The position numbers and the translations under genes were made by a program. Shown here in pieces: positions 45,901 to 53,904 of a DNA stretch of 64,000 nt; positions within the stretch are counted from its first letter, which is position 1, and each line of letters starts with the position of its first letter. The DNA lies in the NCBI GenBank assembly GCA_944323395.1, contig CALUSI010000001.1:62001-126000 (forward strand), read 5' to 3'. The DNA comes from Candidatus Gastranaerophilales bacterium (GTDB lineage Bacteria; Cyanobacteriota; Vampirovibrionia; Gastranaerophilales; Gastranaerophilaceae). Under the pieces are notes generated by a model. That model had not been told where the DNA came from. It worked only from the letters and a program-made list of their open reading frames with translations, and did no database searches.

Positions 45901-46517
45901 GAAGAATTATATATTTTTACATTATCATTACCTTTTCCGGTATCTATTGATTCTATTTCAGAATCGTATATTGTTAATTTAGCATCTTCTGAGCTGCTAT
46001 TTATTTTTGCTCCTTTTGCTCCAACAACTATAACTTCCCCTGTTTCCTTATTTTCATATATTTCTATATCAGTTGTATCTGAAACAGTTATATCTACACC
46101 ATTTGAGGTTTTATATGTATATGTTCCGGTTTCCCATAAAAAACCTAATGCTTTATCTGTTTCTGCTTCTATAGGTTGCCATTTTTCATCTAATTCAGAT
46201 TCATCAAATGCATTTATTTTATCTGTTTTGCTTCCTTCTTCTTCTTCATATATCAAATCTTCTAGTGATAAATTTTCTTCATCTCCGTCAGTTTGAGCAA
46301 TATTTGATATTAATTGATGTAATTCTTCTATTGAATCTATATCATAATTTTCTGCTATATTCTGTACAAACTTATCTATATTAAGACTCGTTTCACCTTC
46401 TTCGAGTGAATTCTCAAATAAAATTAACAAGTCTTCTTCTGTCATTTCTTTATTATTAGCAGAAAAAACTTGTTGTATTTCTTTAAATCCATTCAATCTG
46501 ATTGAATCTTCACTCAA
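42903..46517 (-). CDS. Giant effector-like protein 1 with GxGxD-type repeats
   Basis: 1204 residues, no family recognised. Layout: acidic N-terminus with two EF-hand-like stretches (about 28-90); a beta-rich segment 130-330 with five or six 19-residue repeats; a helical part 370-535; a hydrophobic Ala/Gly/Val module about 541-720 that resembles the module in the second giant protein (DGTTDADGLTKEEIGDIA here versus DGMTEKDGYSGKEIAEDLA there); a Glu/Thr-rich linker about 770-850; and a C-terminal beta-rich 350 residues of unknown function. No signal peptide is visible. The start is TTG; the opening MSEDS parallels MSEEI of the other protein. The upstream DNA is also similar. I infer a secreted or cell-surface effector, unproven. 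Confidence 0.7.
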   Translation of the reverse strand: MSEDSIRLNGFKEIQQVFSANNKEMTEEDLLILFENSLEEGETSLNIDKFVQNIAENYDIDSIEELHQLISNIAQTDGDEENLSLEDLIYEEEEGSKTDKINAFDESELDEKWQPIEAETDKALGFLWETGTYTYKTSNGVDITVSDTTDIEIYENKETGEVIVVGAKGAKINSSSEDAKLTIYDSEIESIDTGKGNDNVKIYNSSVGNLSTGKGTDSITIENSEVRKINTGSGNDFVSVSDSNISNVNTSSSFLFGILDDGEDTVILNDSQTEEVKTGRGSDNIIATNSSVNNLDTGSGSNSLSTEEADIGNLSANKNDTVIKDKNYIDIDKSEIQGIESDSQIMLEDGTSISVNDYANYILSQEVGFETEEEYQEYVLQSMSANLESIKSTFNKQETSDGVVSDGYNLLKELTGLGITDEDVKTLIAEQEAMIEGLTAALNGESNMTFEEAYEYYTGTTYSKEKIDKYMEVSQIYSAVMVGCQYDEDYMEKFEKATGKSIEDISKEYALCQMETFGRSTGIQDLVEKYAEDQNSFADRLSMAISAVGITCIVAGAVVSFVFPPAAPAGMALMTAGKYISLSGMFIDNAMDLVDGTTDADGLTKEEIGDIALETGVEAISYMAGRGIGKLTNGLNSVVTNKAASAGMGKVGSYVVGQTAETAADAALSLGADFVIAQGQSVVTTGQFMDADDYWSMDRFLGEGKNQLIGILTGLASSKVNAYQQGVISTAQGKILSGDIEGAKEYIESSGMKMTDTDFDGFVEQVKVVDAEAKITNSVETDITADEKIQDENQVKSTETEENVETESKVVSTDSDSKINQENLTDVDGTKVIDSSEVKSQIIEKYNFSDSVKEYISNLDDVQYQRLVELFDKLPYDIDISELDIRKINMFASGVIKIDCEDQSITYKKTKEGDFKVEYNSGKKKIKEIIYLSDGSRQVSEGFNESERVVSLYNGKNILLTKSNINNSDNTPVLQETYTYKDGTIIKNSKYVTTGIETQQILDSSMRPIGQEIVKQVNLPDKIKSKIIEHISTPNQIDNTGFIYGGHFIDDYLSLKDGSSVELTLRDGTKTTADIEIDDSGNITYSYKIGDVDFKLKLEKEENPNGIILYTEKLKRSDLNSNKLCYKTVVSSVEYDKMFELLAKNSIDKFCMIEENGSKYIYYYTISDNGEYIYWRLLENGGSLYPVTENMLPEGVKDSLLQDN
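45564..46004 (-). repeat. Five to six 19-residue GxGxD-type protein repeats
   Basis: Within the 1204-residue protein, residues about 172-318 repeat with consensus T-G-x-G-x-D-x-[IV]-x-[IV]-x-x-S-x-[VI]-x-x-[LIV]-[SND]. Examples start at 193, 212, 231, 278 and 297, with a longer insert (about 28 residues) between the third and fourth. Each repeat puts GxGxD at a turn, as in beta-helix or RTX-like calcium-binding folds, but the unit is 19 rather than 9 residues. Confidence 0.75.
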
Positions 46518-46529
46518 AATAAATTTTCC

Positions 46530-46582
46530 ATACTTACTAATTACAAGTATATTTTCGGATTTTTACTTTGAAACTTTAAAAT
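46530..46582 (-). promoter_or_regulatory. Upstream segment shared with the second giant gene
   Basis: In the minus-strand sense it contains TTTAAAGT...CCGAAAATA...TAGTAAGTAT just before the TTG start. The same order and spacing recur upstream of the 1144-residue gene at 50532-50582. It probably holds the promoter or a shared binding site. Confidence 0.5.
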
Positions 46583-46596
46583 TCTTGCATTAAATA

Positions 46597-46619
46597 TATA
46601 TAAACTTAAAGTTTATATA
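46597..46619. promoter_or_regulatory. Perfect 23-bp palindrome upstream of giant gene 1
   Basis: TATATAAACTT, one A, AAGTTTATATA. It lies between the 3' end of the 140-residue gene and the giant gene, with no T-run to mark it as a terminator. It is a plausible operator. Confidence 0.4.
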
Positions 46620-46652
46620 CAATATCAAAAATTATAGAACTAATTTATAAAT

Positions 46653-47075
46653 TTATTCGCCTTGAATTGCTCTTTCTTTTAAAATACTTAAAAAGCCTTT
46701 AATTTTACCTATATTATTTTCATTGCCCAGAAAATCAAGAATATCTTGTTTAGAGCCTCGAATAATATTCATATAATAAACAGGTGCATCTTTACTTAAT
46801 TGATAACTTGCCCTTAAAACTTTTAATTCGGGCTCTTTTTTATCGTAACCTGATTGAACCGAAAGAAAAAATATATCTTTAGTATCTGAATCTATATATT
46901 CTTCCGTCACAGGTTCAAACTCACTTATCCCAATACCTTCTTGAGGGACCATTTGTCTTGCTTTCTTATATAGATTTTCTACAAGTTCCTTTTTTAAGTC
47001 CTTATTTGCTTCAGCTTCAGGATTTTTTTTGCAGTTTATTGAATTGATACCATTTATATTATTATCTATATTCAT
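46653..47075 (-). CDS. Small protein coupled to the RelA/SpoT-domain protein; candidate immunity protein
   Basis: 140 residues, unrecognised. Asn-rich N-terminus, a helix about 24-42 (LKKELVENLYKKARQMV), an acidic middle (ISEFEPVTEEYIDSDTKDI), then strand-rich FFLSVQSGYD and VLRASYQL, and a closing helix (DILDFLGNENNIGKIKGFLSIL). The ATG begins directly after the stop codon of the giant gene (TAA then ATG), with GGAGAG inside the giant gene's end as its ribosome binding site, so the two are translationally coupled. This tight coupling to a putative nucleotide-synthesising toxin is what suggests an antidote role; it could equally be a chaperone. Confidence 0.7.
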   Translation of the reverse strand: MNIDNNINGINSINCKKNPEAEANKDLKKELVENLYKKARQMVPQEGIGISEFEPVTEEYIDSDTKDIFFLSVQSGYDKKEPELKVLRASYQLSKDAPVYYMNIIRGSKQDILDFLGNENNIGKIKGFLSILKERAIQGE

Positions 47076-50000
47076 TTATTTACTCTCCTTTGATTTTTTT
47101 ATCTGCTGATGTAATTCTTCTAAACCTTCTTTACTTATTTGATATAACTCTTCTTTCGTAAATAATTCCTTTAAAAGAGGATAATCTTCATATATATTGG
47201 GTTCTTTTGCTTTTGCTCCAAACTCACTTAATCTTGAAGATTTATATACTGCACTGAAATATTCATTATATTCATCCATTGCTGTTTTACCATCAGCTCT
47301 CTTTTGCGTTGAATTTTGCAATTTATTTATTACCTGTCTTACAGCATCATATTCAACTCCGGAAACGGTATCTTTATTGCTTTTGATATCATAAACTATG
47401 TGTTCTATTTCTGCAAGCTCATCCAATTTAGCCCCCCTAAACTGCAATTCTTCCAATTGATTATATTGGTTTACAAGATTAAACTGTGCAGCTGTATATC
47501 CGCTTTGTTTTGCTTCTGTTTCAACTATAAGAGATTGATAGAATTTAGCTCCTGATTCTACATCATAAAGATATTCAATTTCTGAACCATCTTTACGTGT
47601 TTCTTGCATTATTCTATAGTTACTTTGAGATGTATCCGCAGTTTTTAACATGTTCTGATACCAATTATTATAAGCATTTTCAATTTGAGTTAATTGACTT
47701 TCTGATAAATATGGGACACTATTCTCACCATAATAATTATGAACTTCCGTTATTCTTATTGAACCGGATTCTATTGCGTTAGATAATCCATCAACAAATG
47801 TCTGTGTTTGAGAATCACTTAATTCTTGCCAACCTTTATTTTTAACCGCCTCAAATTTTACTAATAATTCATCAGAAATTCCATCTATTTGGCCGGATAA
47901 ATATTTAGTAAATAAGACTCTGTCTGATTGTTCAGGAATTTCTGTTTTTATTATTTCACTAGTTTCAAATGCATCAGGGGATATTGTATCAGTTGAATTT
48001 AATACCAATCTTGTACCTTGAGCATCTCCAATTAATGTTTTTGCTTCTTGAACACTTGTAGGTAAATCACTACCTAATTTTAACATTTTATTTCTTAACT
48101 TACTATATACCGAATCATTTCCTTTTGCTCTACCTGTAATTATCCCAAAACCTTCAGCTTGAGAATGATATATTCCATCATTATCTTTTACGAATTCTCC
48201 ATCCGGTTTTATTCCTAATGCATCATATATTTCTAACATTGTGTCTATTGTATATGTACCTGAAGAATATTCTTCTGATATTTCTTTAGCATATCCTTTT
48301 AACTGAGTTATTGTTTCACCTTCATTTAAAATATCTATAGCAATATTTAATCTATCTAAATTAATCTCATCAGGCTTTAATTTTCCAAGTGATTTAAGAA
48401 CTGTTTTAGAATCCTCCGTTCCTAAACTTGAGAGATAACTTTTTATATCTTCAATATTGCTATAACTATGCGGTATCTGATTAGCTGATATAGCAGCTTC
48501 AGAAGATGTAACACCCGAAATATTACCGGCCATATTTGAAACTTGACCTGCTACCAAAACAGATGAAGATGCTATACCTGCAGCAATATTATCATTCGGA
48601 TTATATATATTAAGTCCATTTTCTCCTTGCATTATTGTCGAATGTATATTTGTTCCGGTAGCTATTGATTGTTGTTCTCCTGACAATGTTGTTATATCAT
48701 TTGAAACTATAACTTCTGCATCATCATATACAACATAGTCAGTATCCGTTGAATAATTATTATTACTATTTATTCCTTTATTTACACCACGATAAGTTTG
48801 TGAATCTATAACTCCTGAGGCGAAGTTTTGGACATTACCGGCCCAATCATATATTGTTCCGTTAACTTGATAATAACTTCCTTTATTATTAGTTATTATG
48901 GATGTAGTTTCATCTATCTGTATTACTTCTGGTATATTAGAAAAAGAAATTCTTACGGTTCTTGCAGTTGTATTTGTACTTTGATTTGTATTCCCATCAT
49001 TATATTGGGTTAAACCTTCTTGAGATGAAGCTTGACTCTTTAAATAATTTGATAAATCACTTGCTTTTATATCTCTTGCAATTATATTACCATCTTTATC
49101 AAGATAATCTTTATATTCTAAACCATCATCAGTAACACCTTTTTGAACAGTCTTAGTTCCCGTTGGTTGTGGAGTTCCAACTGCGACTTGTACAGCTTCG
49201 AATGCTACACCTGCAGAAAAACCGGCAAATGTCGCACCTGCAATATTTTCAGTTGTGGAATCTAACCATTCTTCAAAATCTACTTCCTTACCATCAATCA
49301 TACAAGTAAGTAAATAATTTGTACTACCTGCTGCTGCACTTGCAGCAGCACCTGCACTACCACCAGATATACCCGAACTCAACAATCTTCCAACAACCTG
49401 ACTTTGGGCAGTTGTTCCTGATGTCAATACAGGTCTTAAAATAGAAGACATCCCATATGCCGTAGCACCGGCAGCTAAAGAACCAGCTGTCGCGGTAGCT
49501 GCAGTTTTTCCTAAATCTTCCCATGAAAAATCAACATCATCATTAACAGCAACTTCTGTGAGATAATTACTTATAGCAATTCCATCACCCATAATTACAG
49601 ATGTAGTTTCACTAGCGGCAAGCCCTGCTGCTGTTCTTCCCAGTTGAGTTGTAGCTTTGGATGCTAACGTTGAACCAAGCGCTTTCCCGGCGCCAATACC
49701 TGTTGCCATAAATGCTGAACTCATAACACCGTTTGCTAAATCTTCTGCAATCTCTTTTCCTGAATAGCCATCTTTTTCAGTCATACCATCTGCTACCTGC
49801 GGAATCATATATGCAGCAGTTCCGGCAGCCGTTAAAGTACCAATTGCCGCTAAGGAGGCACCTAAACTCATCCCACCGGTAAAAGGTGCTGCAACAACCC
49901 CTGCAGCTATAAGTCCTGTTACAGCTAATGCTGAACCTATACTTGATATAATATTAACATTCTGTTTTTGACCTTGTTGATATTTCGTTACCGATTTTAT

Positions 50001-50510
50001 TATTTCAGAATTTGAAAAATCCGCTTCCCCTTTTGCTAATGCATTTAATTCTTCTGTTGTTAAAGCATTACCAGTAACTTCTTTATATACTTCTGCCAAT
50101 TTAGAAGAATCTTCTTTTAACATTGTTACATCATTTTTTAATGTCTCAATTTTACTTTGTACTTTATCTGACCCCACTCCTATTCCTGTTGAATTCTTTA
50201 CCCAATCCCAAGCTCTTGCAATTATTCCATTGTTTTCTTTTGTTGTTTCAAAATTTTCTCCATATGTATTAAGTATATTTTCTAACATTTCTATTATTGC
50301 ATTTTGTGTATTTGTATCTAATGAATCAACCATTACAACAGAACTATTACCAGATTGAAGACTAACACTTTCACCTGCTTGCTCTATTATGTTTTCATCA
50401 GAAAATAAGCTTAAATCTTCTATCTCTGATTCTGAAATGTTCCCAATAGAAGACTTTGTATTCAACCCTAAAGCATTAATGTTATATAAATTTCTTATTT
50501 CTTCTGACAT
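47076..50510 (-). CDS. Giant effector-like protein 2 with C-terminal RelA/SpoT-like domain
   Basis: 1144 residues. Layout: polar N-terminus (1-65); helical region 66-185 with a segment (about 137-155) similar to one in giant protein 1; a long Gly/Ala-rich hydrophobic module 187-450 (ISSIGSALAVTGLIAAGVVA near the start); a Ser/Thr/Asn-rich beta region 450-690; a helical linker; then 788-1040, which I read as a RelA/SpoT nucleotide pyrophosphokinase fold. Its landmarks are ITGRAKGNDSVYSKLRNK (791-808), D829 in IGDAQGTRLVL, a stacking Tyr Y1005 in SGYTAAQFNLV, and LEELQFRG with E1021, Q1023 and R1025, followed by AEIEHIVYDI. A helical tail of 100 residues follows. No signal peptide, no HD hydrolase domain, no TGS/ACT domains. 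The call on the kinase domain is by motif recognition only. Confidence 0.75.
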   Translation of the reverse strand: MSEEIRNLYNINALGLNTKSSIGNISESEIEDLSLFSDENIIEQAGESVSLQSGNSSVVMVDSLDTNTQNAIIEMLENILNTYGENFETTKENNGIIARAWDWVKNSTGIGVGSDKVQSKIETLKNDVTMLKEDSSKLAEVYKEVTGNALTTEELNALAKGEADFSNSEIIKSVTKYQQGQKQNVNIISSIGSALAVTGLIAAGVVAAPFTGGMSLGASLAAIGTLTAAGTAAYMIPQVADGMTEKDGYSGKEIAEDLANGVMSSAFMATGIGAGKALGSTLASKATTQLGRTAAGLAASETTSVIMGDGIAISNYLTEVAVNDDVDFSWEDLGKTAATATAGSLAAGATAYGMSSILRPVLTSGTTAQSQVVGRLLSSGISGGSAGAAASAAAGSTNYLLTCMIDGKEVDFEEWLDSTTENIAGATFAGFSAGVAFEAVQVAVGTPQPTGTKTVQKGVTDDGLEYKDYLDKDGNIIARDIKASDLSNYLKSQASSQEGLTQYNDGNTNQSTNTTARTVRISFSNIPEVIQIDETTSIITNNKGSYYQVNGTIYDWAGNVQNFASGVIDSQTYRGVNKGINSNNNYSTDTDYVVYDDAEVIVSNDITTLSGEQQSIATGTNIHSTIMQGENGLNIYNPNDNIAAGIASSSVLVAGQVSNMAGNISGVTSSEAAISANQIPHSYSNIEDIKSYLSSLGTEDSKTVLKSLGKLKPDEINLDRLNIAIDILNEGETITQLKGYAKEISEEYSSGTYTIDTMLEIYDALGIKPDGEFVKDNDGIYHSQAEGFGIITGRAKGNDSVYSKLRNKMLKLGSDLPTSVQEAKTLIGDAQGTRLVLNSTDTISPDAFETSEIIKTEIPEQSDRVLFTKYLSGQIDGISDELLVKFEAVKNKGWQELSDSQTQTFVDGLSNAIESGSIRITEVHNYYGENSVPYLSESQLTQIENAYNNWYQNMLKTADTSQSNYRIMQETRKDGSEIEYLYDVESGAKFYQSLIVETEAKQSGYTAAQFNLVNQYNQLEELQFRGAKLDELAEIEHIVYDIKSNKDTVSGVEYDAVRQVINKLQNSTQKRADGKTAMDEYNEYFSAVYKSSRLSEFGAKAKEPNIYEDYPLLKELFTKEELYQISKEGLEELHQQIKKSKESK

Positions 50511-50531
50511 ATTATCAATTTTCTTAGAAAG

Positions 50532-50582
50532 ATACTTACTACCATATTTATTTTCGGTATTTATTTATATAGACTTTAAATT
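50532..50582 (-). promoter_or_regulatory. Upstream segment shared with giant gene 1
   Basis: Minus-strand sense: TTAAAGTCTATATAAATAAATACCGAAAATA then TAGTAAGTAT, shortly before the ATG. TATATA inside it is a candidate -10, with TTTAAT 18 bases upstream. Compare 46530-46582. Confidence 0.5.
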
Positions 50583-50717
50583 TGTTTCTATTAAACTTCA
50601 TAATCTTAACAATCATTCATCTTCATGATTACAATTTCTACAAAAGTAGTATATAATTATAATATAGATTTTAAATAATCTTGGGAAAATATTCACTTTC
50701 TAAACGAAAGGCAAGAG

Positions 50718-50999
50718 ATGTCATTCGGTATAAATGGTCCAGATAACATACCTTCAATCCAAAAATCGCATCACACAAATGATGGTGGCGCAGGTAATTT
50801 GGGATATTTTCAACAAGAAAGAAAAAAGAAAAAAGATGATGAAGAACAAGATGTTTTCGAATTCTCCTCTAAAAAAGATGATGAGGATGATCCTTTAATG
50901 GATGAATTGGATTCAATAGGAAGCAGAATAAAAGGATTTTGGAAAAGTTTTCATGCAAGCTTTTCGGATAAAGAACAAAAAAATCCCGAAGATGAATAA
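50718..50999 (+). CDS. Unknown small acidic protein
   Basis: 93 residues, unrecognised, strongly charged: MSFGINGPDNIPSIQ at the start, then a Lys run (RKKKKDDEEQD) and acidic stretches (SKKDDEDDPLMDELDSIGS), with one amphipathic helix near 63-82 (IGSRIKGFWKSFHASF). Probably largely disordered. GAAAGGCAAGAG precedes the ATG. It is divergent from giant gene 2 and convergent with clpB, whose terminator hairpin overlaps its last codons. It begins with an SFG motif that loosely recalls the ISF tags elsewhere. Confidence 0.65.
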   Translation: MSFGINGPDNIPSIQKSHHTNDGGAGNLGYFQQERKKKKDDEEQDVFEFSSKKDDEDDPLMDELDSIGSRIKGFWKSFHASFSDKEQKNPEDE

Positions 51000-51007
51000 T
51001 CTTCGGG
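50977..51007 (-). terminator. clpB terminator overlapping the 3' end of the small acidic gene
   Basis: CCCGAAGAT / ATCTTCGGG stem (50985-50993 with 50999-51007), loop GAATA. On the minus strand it is followed by seven T (50983-50977). On the plus strand there is no T-run. Confidence 0.85.
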
Positions 51008-51040
51008 GTTATAGTATGTGTGTACGTTTCAAGATTTTAT

Positions 51041-53647
51041 TTATTCAGTCTTAAAAACTAACTCATCATTATTTACATCAATTTTTACTTTTGAATGAGG
51101 AGTTATTTCCTGTTTCAATATCTTTTTAGATAATGGATTTTCGATTAACTGTCTTATTGTTCTCTTTAACGGACGTGCTCCATAAATCGGATTATATCCC
51201 TTTTGAGCTAAGAATTCTTTTGCATCCTCTGTTAATTCAAGAGTAATATCTTGCTCTGACAATAATTTATGTAAATGAGCAGCTTGTATATCAACAATTT
51301 TAGCTAACTGTGCCATAGTTAATGCTTTAAAGAATACTATCTCATCTATTCTGTTTAAGAATTCCGGTTTGAATCTTTGCTGCATTAAAGACATAACTTC
51401 TTCTTTGGTTTCTTCAGCCTGTTTTTCGGATAACATTGATTCAAGTGTATTCTTCAATATAATTTCACTACCTATATTACTTGTTAATATAATTAAGGTA
51501 TTTTTAAAGTCAACTGTTCTGCCCTTTGAATCTGTCAATCTGCCATCATCAAATATTTGAAGCATTATATTGAATACATCAGGATGTGCTTTTTCTATTT
51601 CATCAAAAAGTACAACTGAATATGGTTTTCTTCTTACTTGTTCTGTTAATTGACCGCCTTCATCATAACCTACATATCCCGGAGGTGCACCTATTAACCT
51701 TGCAACTGTATGTTTTTCCATATATTCTGACATATCTATTCTTATTAATGCATCTTCATCATTAAACATAAATTCAGCCAATGCTTTTGCAAGTTCTGTT
51801 TTACCTACACCTGTAGGACCAAGGAATATAAATGTGCCTATTGGTCTATTGGGATCTTTTAAACCTGAACGAGCTCTTCTTATTGCATCTGAAACAACTT
51901 CTACAGCTTCATCCTGACCTACTACTCTCTTATGTAAGAATTCTTCCATATTAATTAATTTCTGCATTTCACTCTCAAGTAGTTTATTTACTGCAATACC
52001 TGTCCATTTACTTACAATCTCGGCAATATCATCTTCATCTATTTCTTCTTTTAATAACGTATTTTTATGTACATTAGCTTTTTCTCCAACTTCTTTAAGT
52101 TGTTTTTCTAATGCCATTAATTTTCCGTATTTTAGTTCTGCAGCTTTTTGTAAGTCCATGTCACGTTCTGCTGCTTCAATTTCAATTTTGACCTTTTCTA
52201 TTTCTTCTTTTATTGAAGCTTCTCCTTGAATGCTTTTCTTTTCAAGTTCCCATTGCGTTTTTAATTTATCAATTTTCTCATTCAAATCTTTCAAAATTGA
52301 TTCAATATTTTGTATCTTTTCAGCATTTTCAGGATTTTCTTCTTGTTTTAATGCTTCTTTTTCAATTTCTAACTGCATTTTTTGACGAACTAACATATCC
52401 AGTTCTTCAGGCATGGAATCAATCTCTATCCTTAAAGAAGATGCTGCTTCATCAACCAAATCTATTGCTTTATCAGGTAAAAATCTATCTGTAATATATC
52501 TGTCTGATAATTTTGCAGCAGCAACTAAAGCTGAATCTTTTATTCTTACTCCATGGTGAACTTCATATCTTTGTTTTAAGCCTCTTAAAATACTTATAGT
52601 ATCTTCTATTGAAGGCTCATCTACCATTACTGGTTGAAAACGACGTTCTAATGCCGGATCTTTTTCTATATATTTACGATATTCATTTACAGTTGTTGCA
52701 CCAATACATCTTAAGGTACCTCTTGCAAGCATTGGTTTTAAAAGGTTACCTGCATCTGTTGAACCTTCTGTTGCTCCTGCGCCTACTACAGTATGAAGTT
52801 CATCTATGAACATTATTATTTCGCCGTTTGAATCCTCTACTTCTTTTAATACGGCTTTCAATCTTTCTTCAAATTCACCTCTGAATTTTGCACCTGCTAT
52901 TAATGCACCTAAGTCTAATGATATTAATTTGGATTCTTTTAAATTTTCAGGTACATCTCCACGTATTATTCTTTGGGCAAGACCTTCTATAATAGCTGTT
53001 TTACCAACACCGGGTTCACCTATTAATACTGGGTTATTCTTTGTTTTTCTGTTTAAAACTTGTATAACACGTCTTATTTCATCATCTCTCCCTATTACAG
53101 GATCAAGCTTACCTTTACGTGCCATTTGAGTTAAATCTGTTGAATATTTTTCTAAAGCTTTATATGAATCTTCTGCGTTTTTGCTATCCACTTTTCTGTT
53201 ACCTCTTACTTTTTTCATTGCATTTAATATTGAATTTTTTGTAATTTTATTATTATTCAATATTTGTTGAATTTTAGAACCCGTTAGTTCTGTCATAGCC
53301 ATTAATATATGTTCAATACTTATAAATGAATCTTTTAAACTATCTGCATTTTCTTGTGCAATATCAAACATATTATTTGTCATTTGAGAAATATATAATT
53401 GTTGATTTGGATTTGTTGTTTGCACTTGCGGTAAAGAAGCTATTTCATTTACCAATTGATGTTTAAAATTATCATTATCTATTTTGAGTTCGCTGCAGTA
53501 ATCTTTAGCAATACCTTCATCATCTTCAGCAATAGCAAGCATAATATGTATAGGTTCCAGTTGAGAATTTTTATATCTATACATTATTTGCTGGGCACTA
53601 TATATAATTTCCTTTGTATAATCTGTTAATCTGTTAAAATCTATCAT
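51041..53647 (-). CDS. clpB: ATP-dependent disaggregase ClpB
   Basis: Hsp100 chaperone that pulls proteins out of aggregates with DnaK. 868 residues. The Clp N-domain (1-145) is followed by AAA-1 with Walker A GEPGVGKT at 210-217, a middle coiled-coil domain (about 400-520, Lys/Glu-rich) typical of ClpB and absent from ClpA, AAA-2 with [14 protein letters not shown] near 605, and a C-terminal D2-small domain. No ClpP-binding IGF/IGL loop was noted. The start is taken at the Met preceded by GAGGTG six bases upstream; the frame extends three codons further. I found no CIRCE element in the upstream region. Confidence 0.96.
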   Translation of the reverse strand: MIDFNRLTDYTKEIIYSAQQIMYRYKNSQLEPIHIMLAIAEDDEGIAKDYCSELKIDNDNFKHQLVNEIASLPQVQTTNPNQQLYISQMTNNMFDIAQENADSLKDSFISIEHILMAMTELTGSKIQQILNNNKITKNSILNAMKKVRGNRKVDSKNAEDSYKALEKYSTDLTQMARKGKLDPVIGRDDEIRRVIQVLNRKTKNNPVLIGEPGVGKTAIIEGLAQRIIRGDVPENLKESKLISLDLGALIAGAKFRGEFEERLKAVLKEVEDSNGEIIMFIDELHTVVGAGATEGSTDAGNLLKPMLARGTLRCIGATTVNEYRKYIEKDPALERRFQPVMVDEPSIEDTISILRGLKQRYEVHHGVRIKDSALVAAAKLSDRYITDRFLPDKAIDLVDEAASSLRIEIDSMPEELDMLVRQKMQLEIEKEALKQEENPENAEKIQNIESILKDLNEKIDKLKTQWELEKKSIQGEASIKEEIEKVKIEIEAAERDMDLQKAAELKYGKLMALEKQLKEVGEKANVHKNTLLKEEIDEDDIAEIVSKWTGIAVNKLLESEMQKLINMEEFLHKRVVGQDEAVEVVSDAIRRARSGLKDPNRPIGTFIFLGPTGVGKTELAKALAEFMFNDEDALIRIDMSEYMEKHTVARLIGAPPGYVGYDEGGQLTEQVRRKPYSVVLFDEIEKAHPDVFNIMLQIFDDGRLTDSKGRTVDFKNTLIILTSNIGSEIILKNTLESMLSEKQAEETKEEVMSLMQQRFKPEFLNRIDEIVFFKALTMAQLAKIVDIQAAHLHKLLSEQDITLELTEDAKEFLAQKGYNPIYGARPLKRTIRQLIENPLSKKILKQEITPHSKVKIDVNNDELVFKTE

Positions 53648-53814
53648 TAAGAACACCTCTTTTCACAAATTTAATACGGCAAAAAATAATTATTTGTTTT
53701 TGTCTTATTAACTTCTTATTATCAGTTTAATAGTATTTTTTTTAAAATCAGAAAAAATTTATAATTAATTAAGATTTAAATAAAAAATTAATTTTTTATT
53801 AATTAGAAAATTAG

Positions 53815-53841
53815 AACAGACAAAAAAAATTTTTATCTGTT
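53815..53841. promoter_or_regulatory. Inverted repeat between clpB and typA
   Basis: AACAGACAAAAA and TTTTTATCTGTT are complementary at 11 of 12 positions over a 3-base spacer, in the 250-base divergent region between the two genes. Could be an operator; the region around it is very AT-rich and no promoter stands out except a TATAAT-like TTATAATA upstream of typA. Confidence 0.35.
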
Positions 53842-53904
53842 TTATTAGGAATGTTTATAATAAAATATTTATTATTAACACACGAATATTAGGAAACATT
53901 AATA

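Noticed and set aside
45564-46004. True RTX toxin nonapeptide repeats
   Set aside because: The period is 19 residues, not 9, and the GGxGxDxUx form is incomplete; RTX-like is all that can be said.
51041-53647. Type VI secretion ClpV instead of ClpB
   Set aside because: The sequence has ClpB N-domain, middle domain and C-terminus features, and no other T6SS genes are present.
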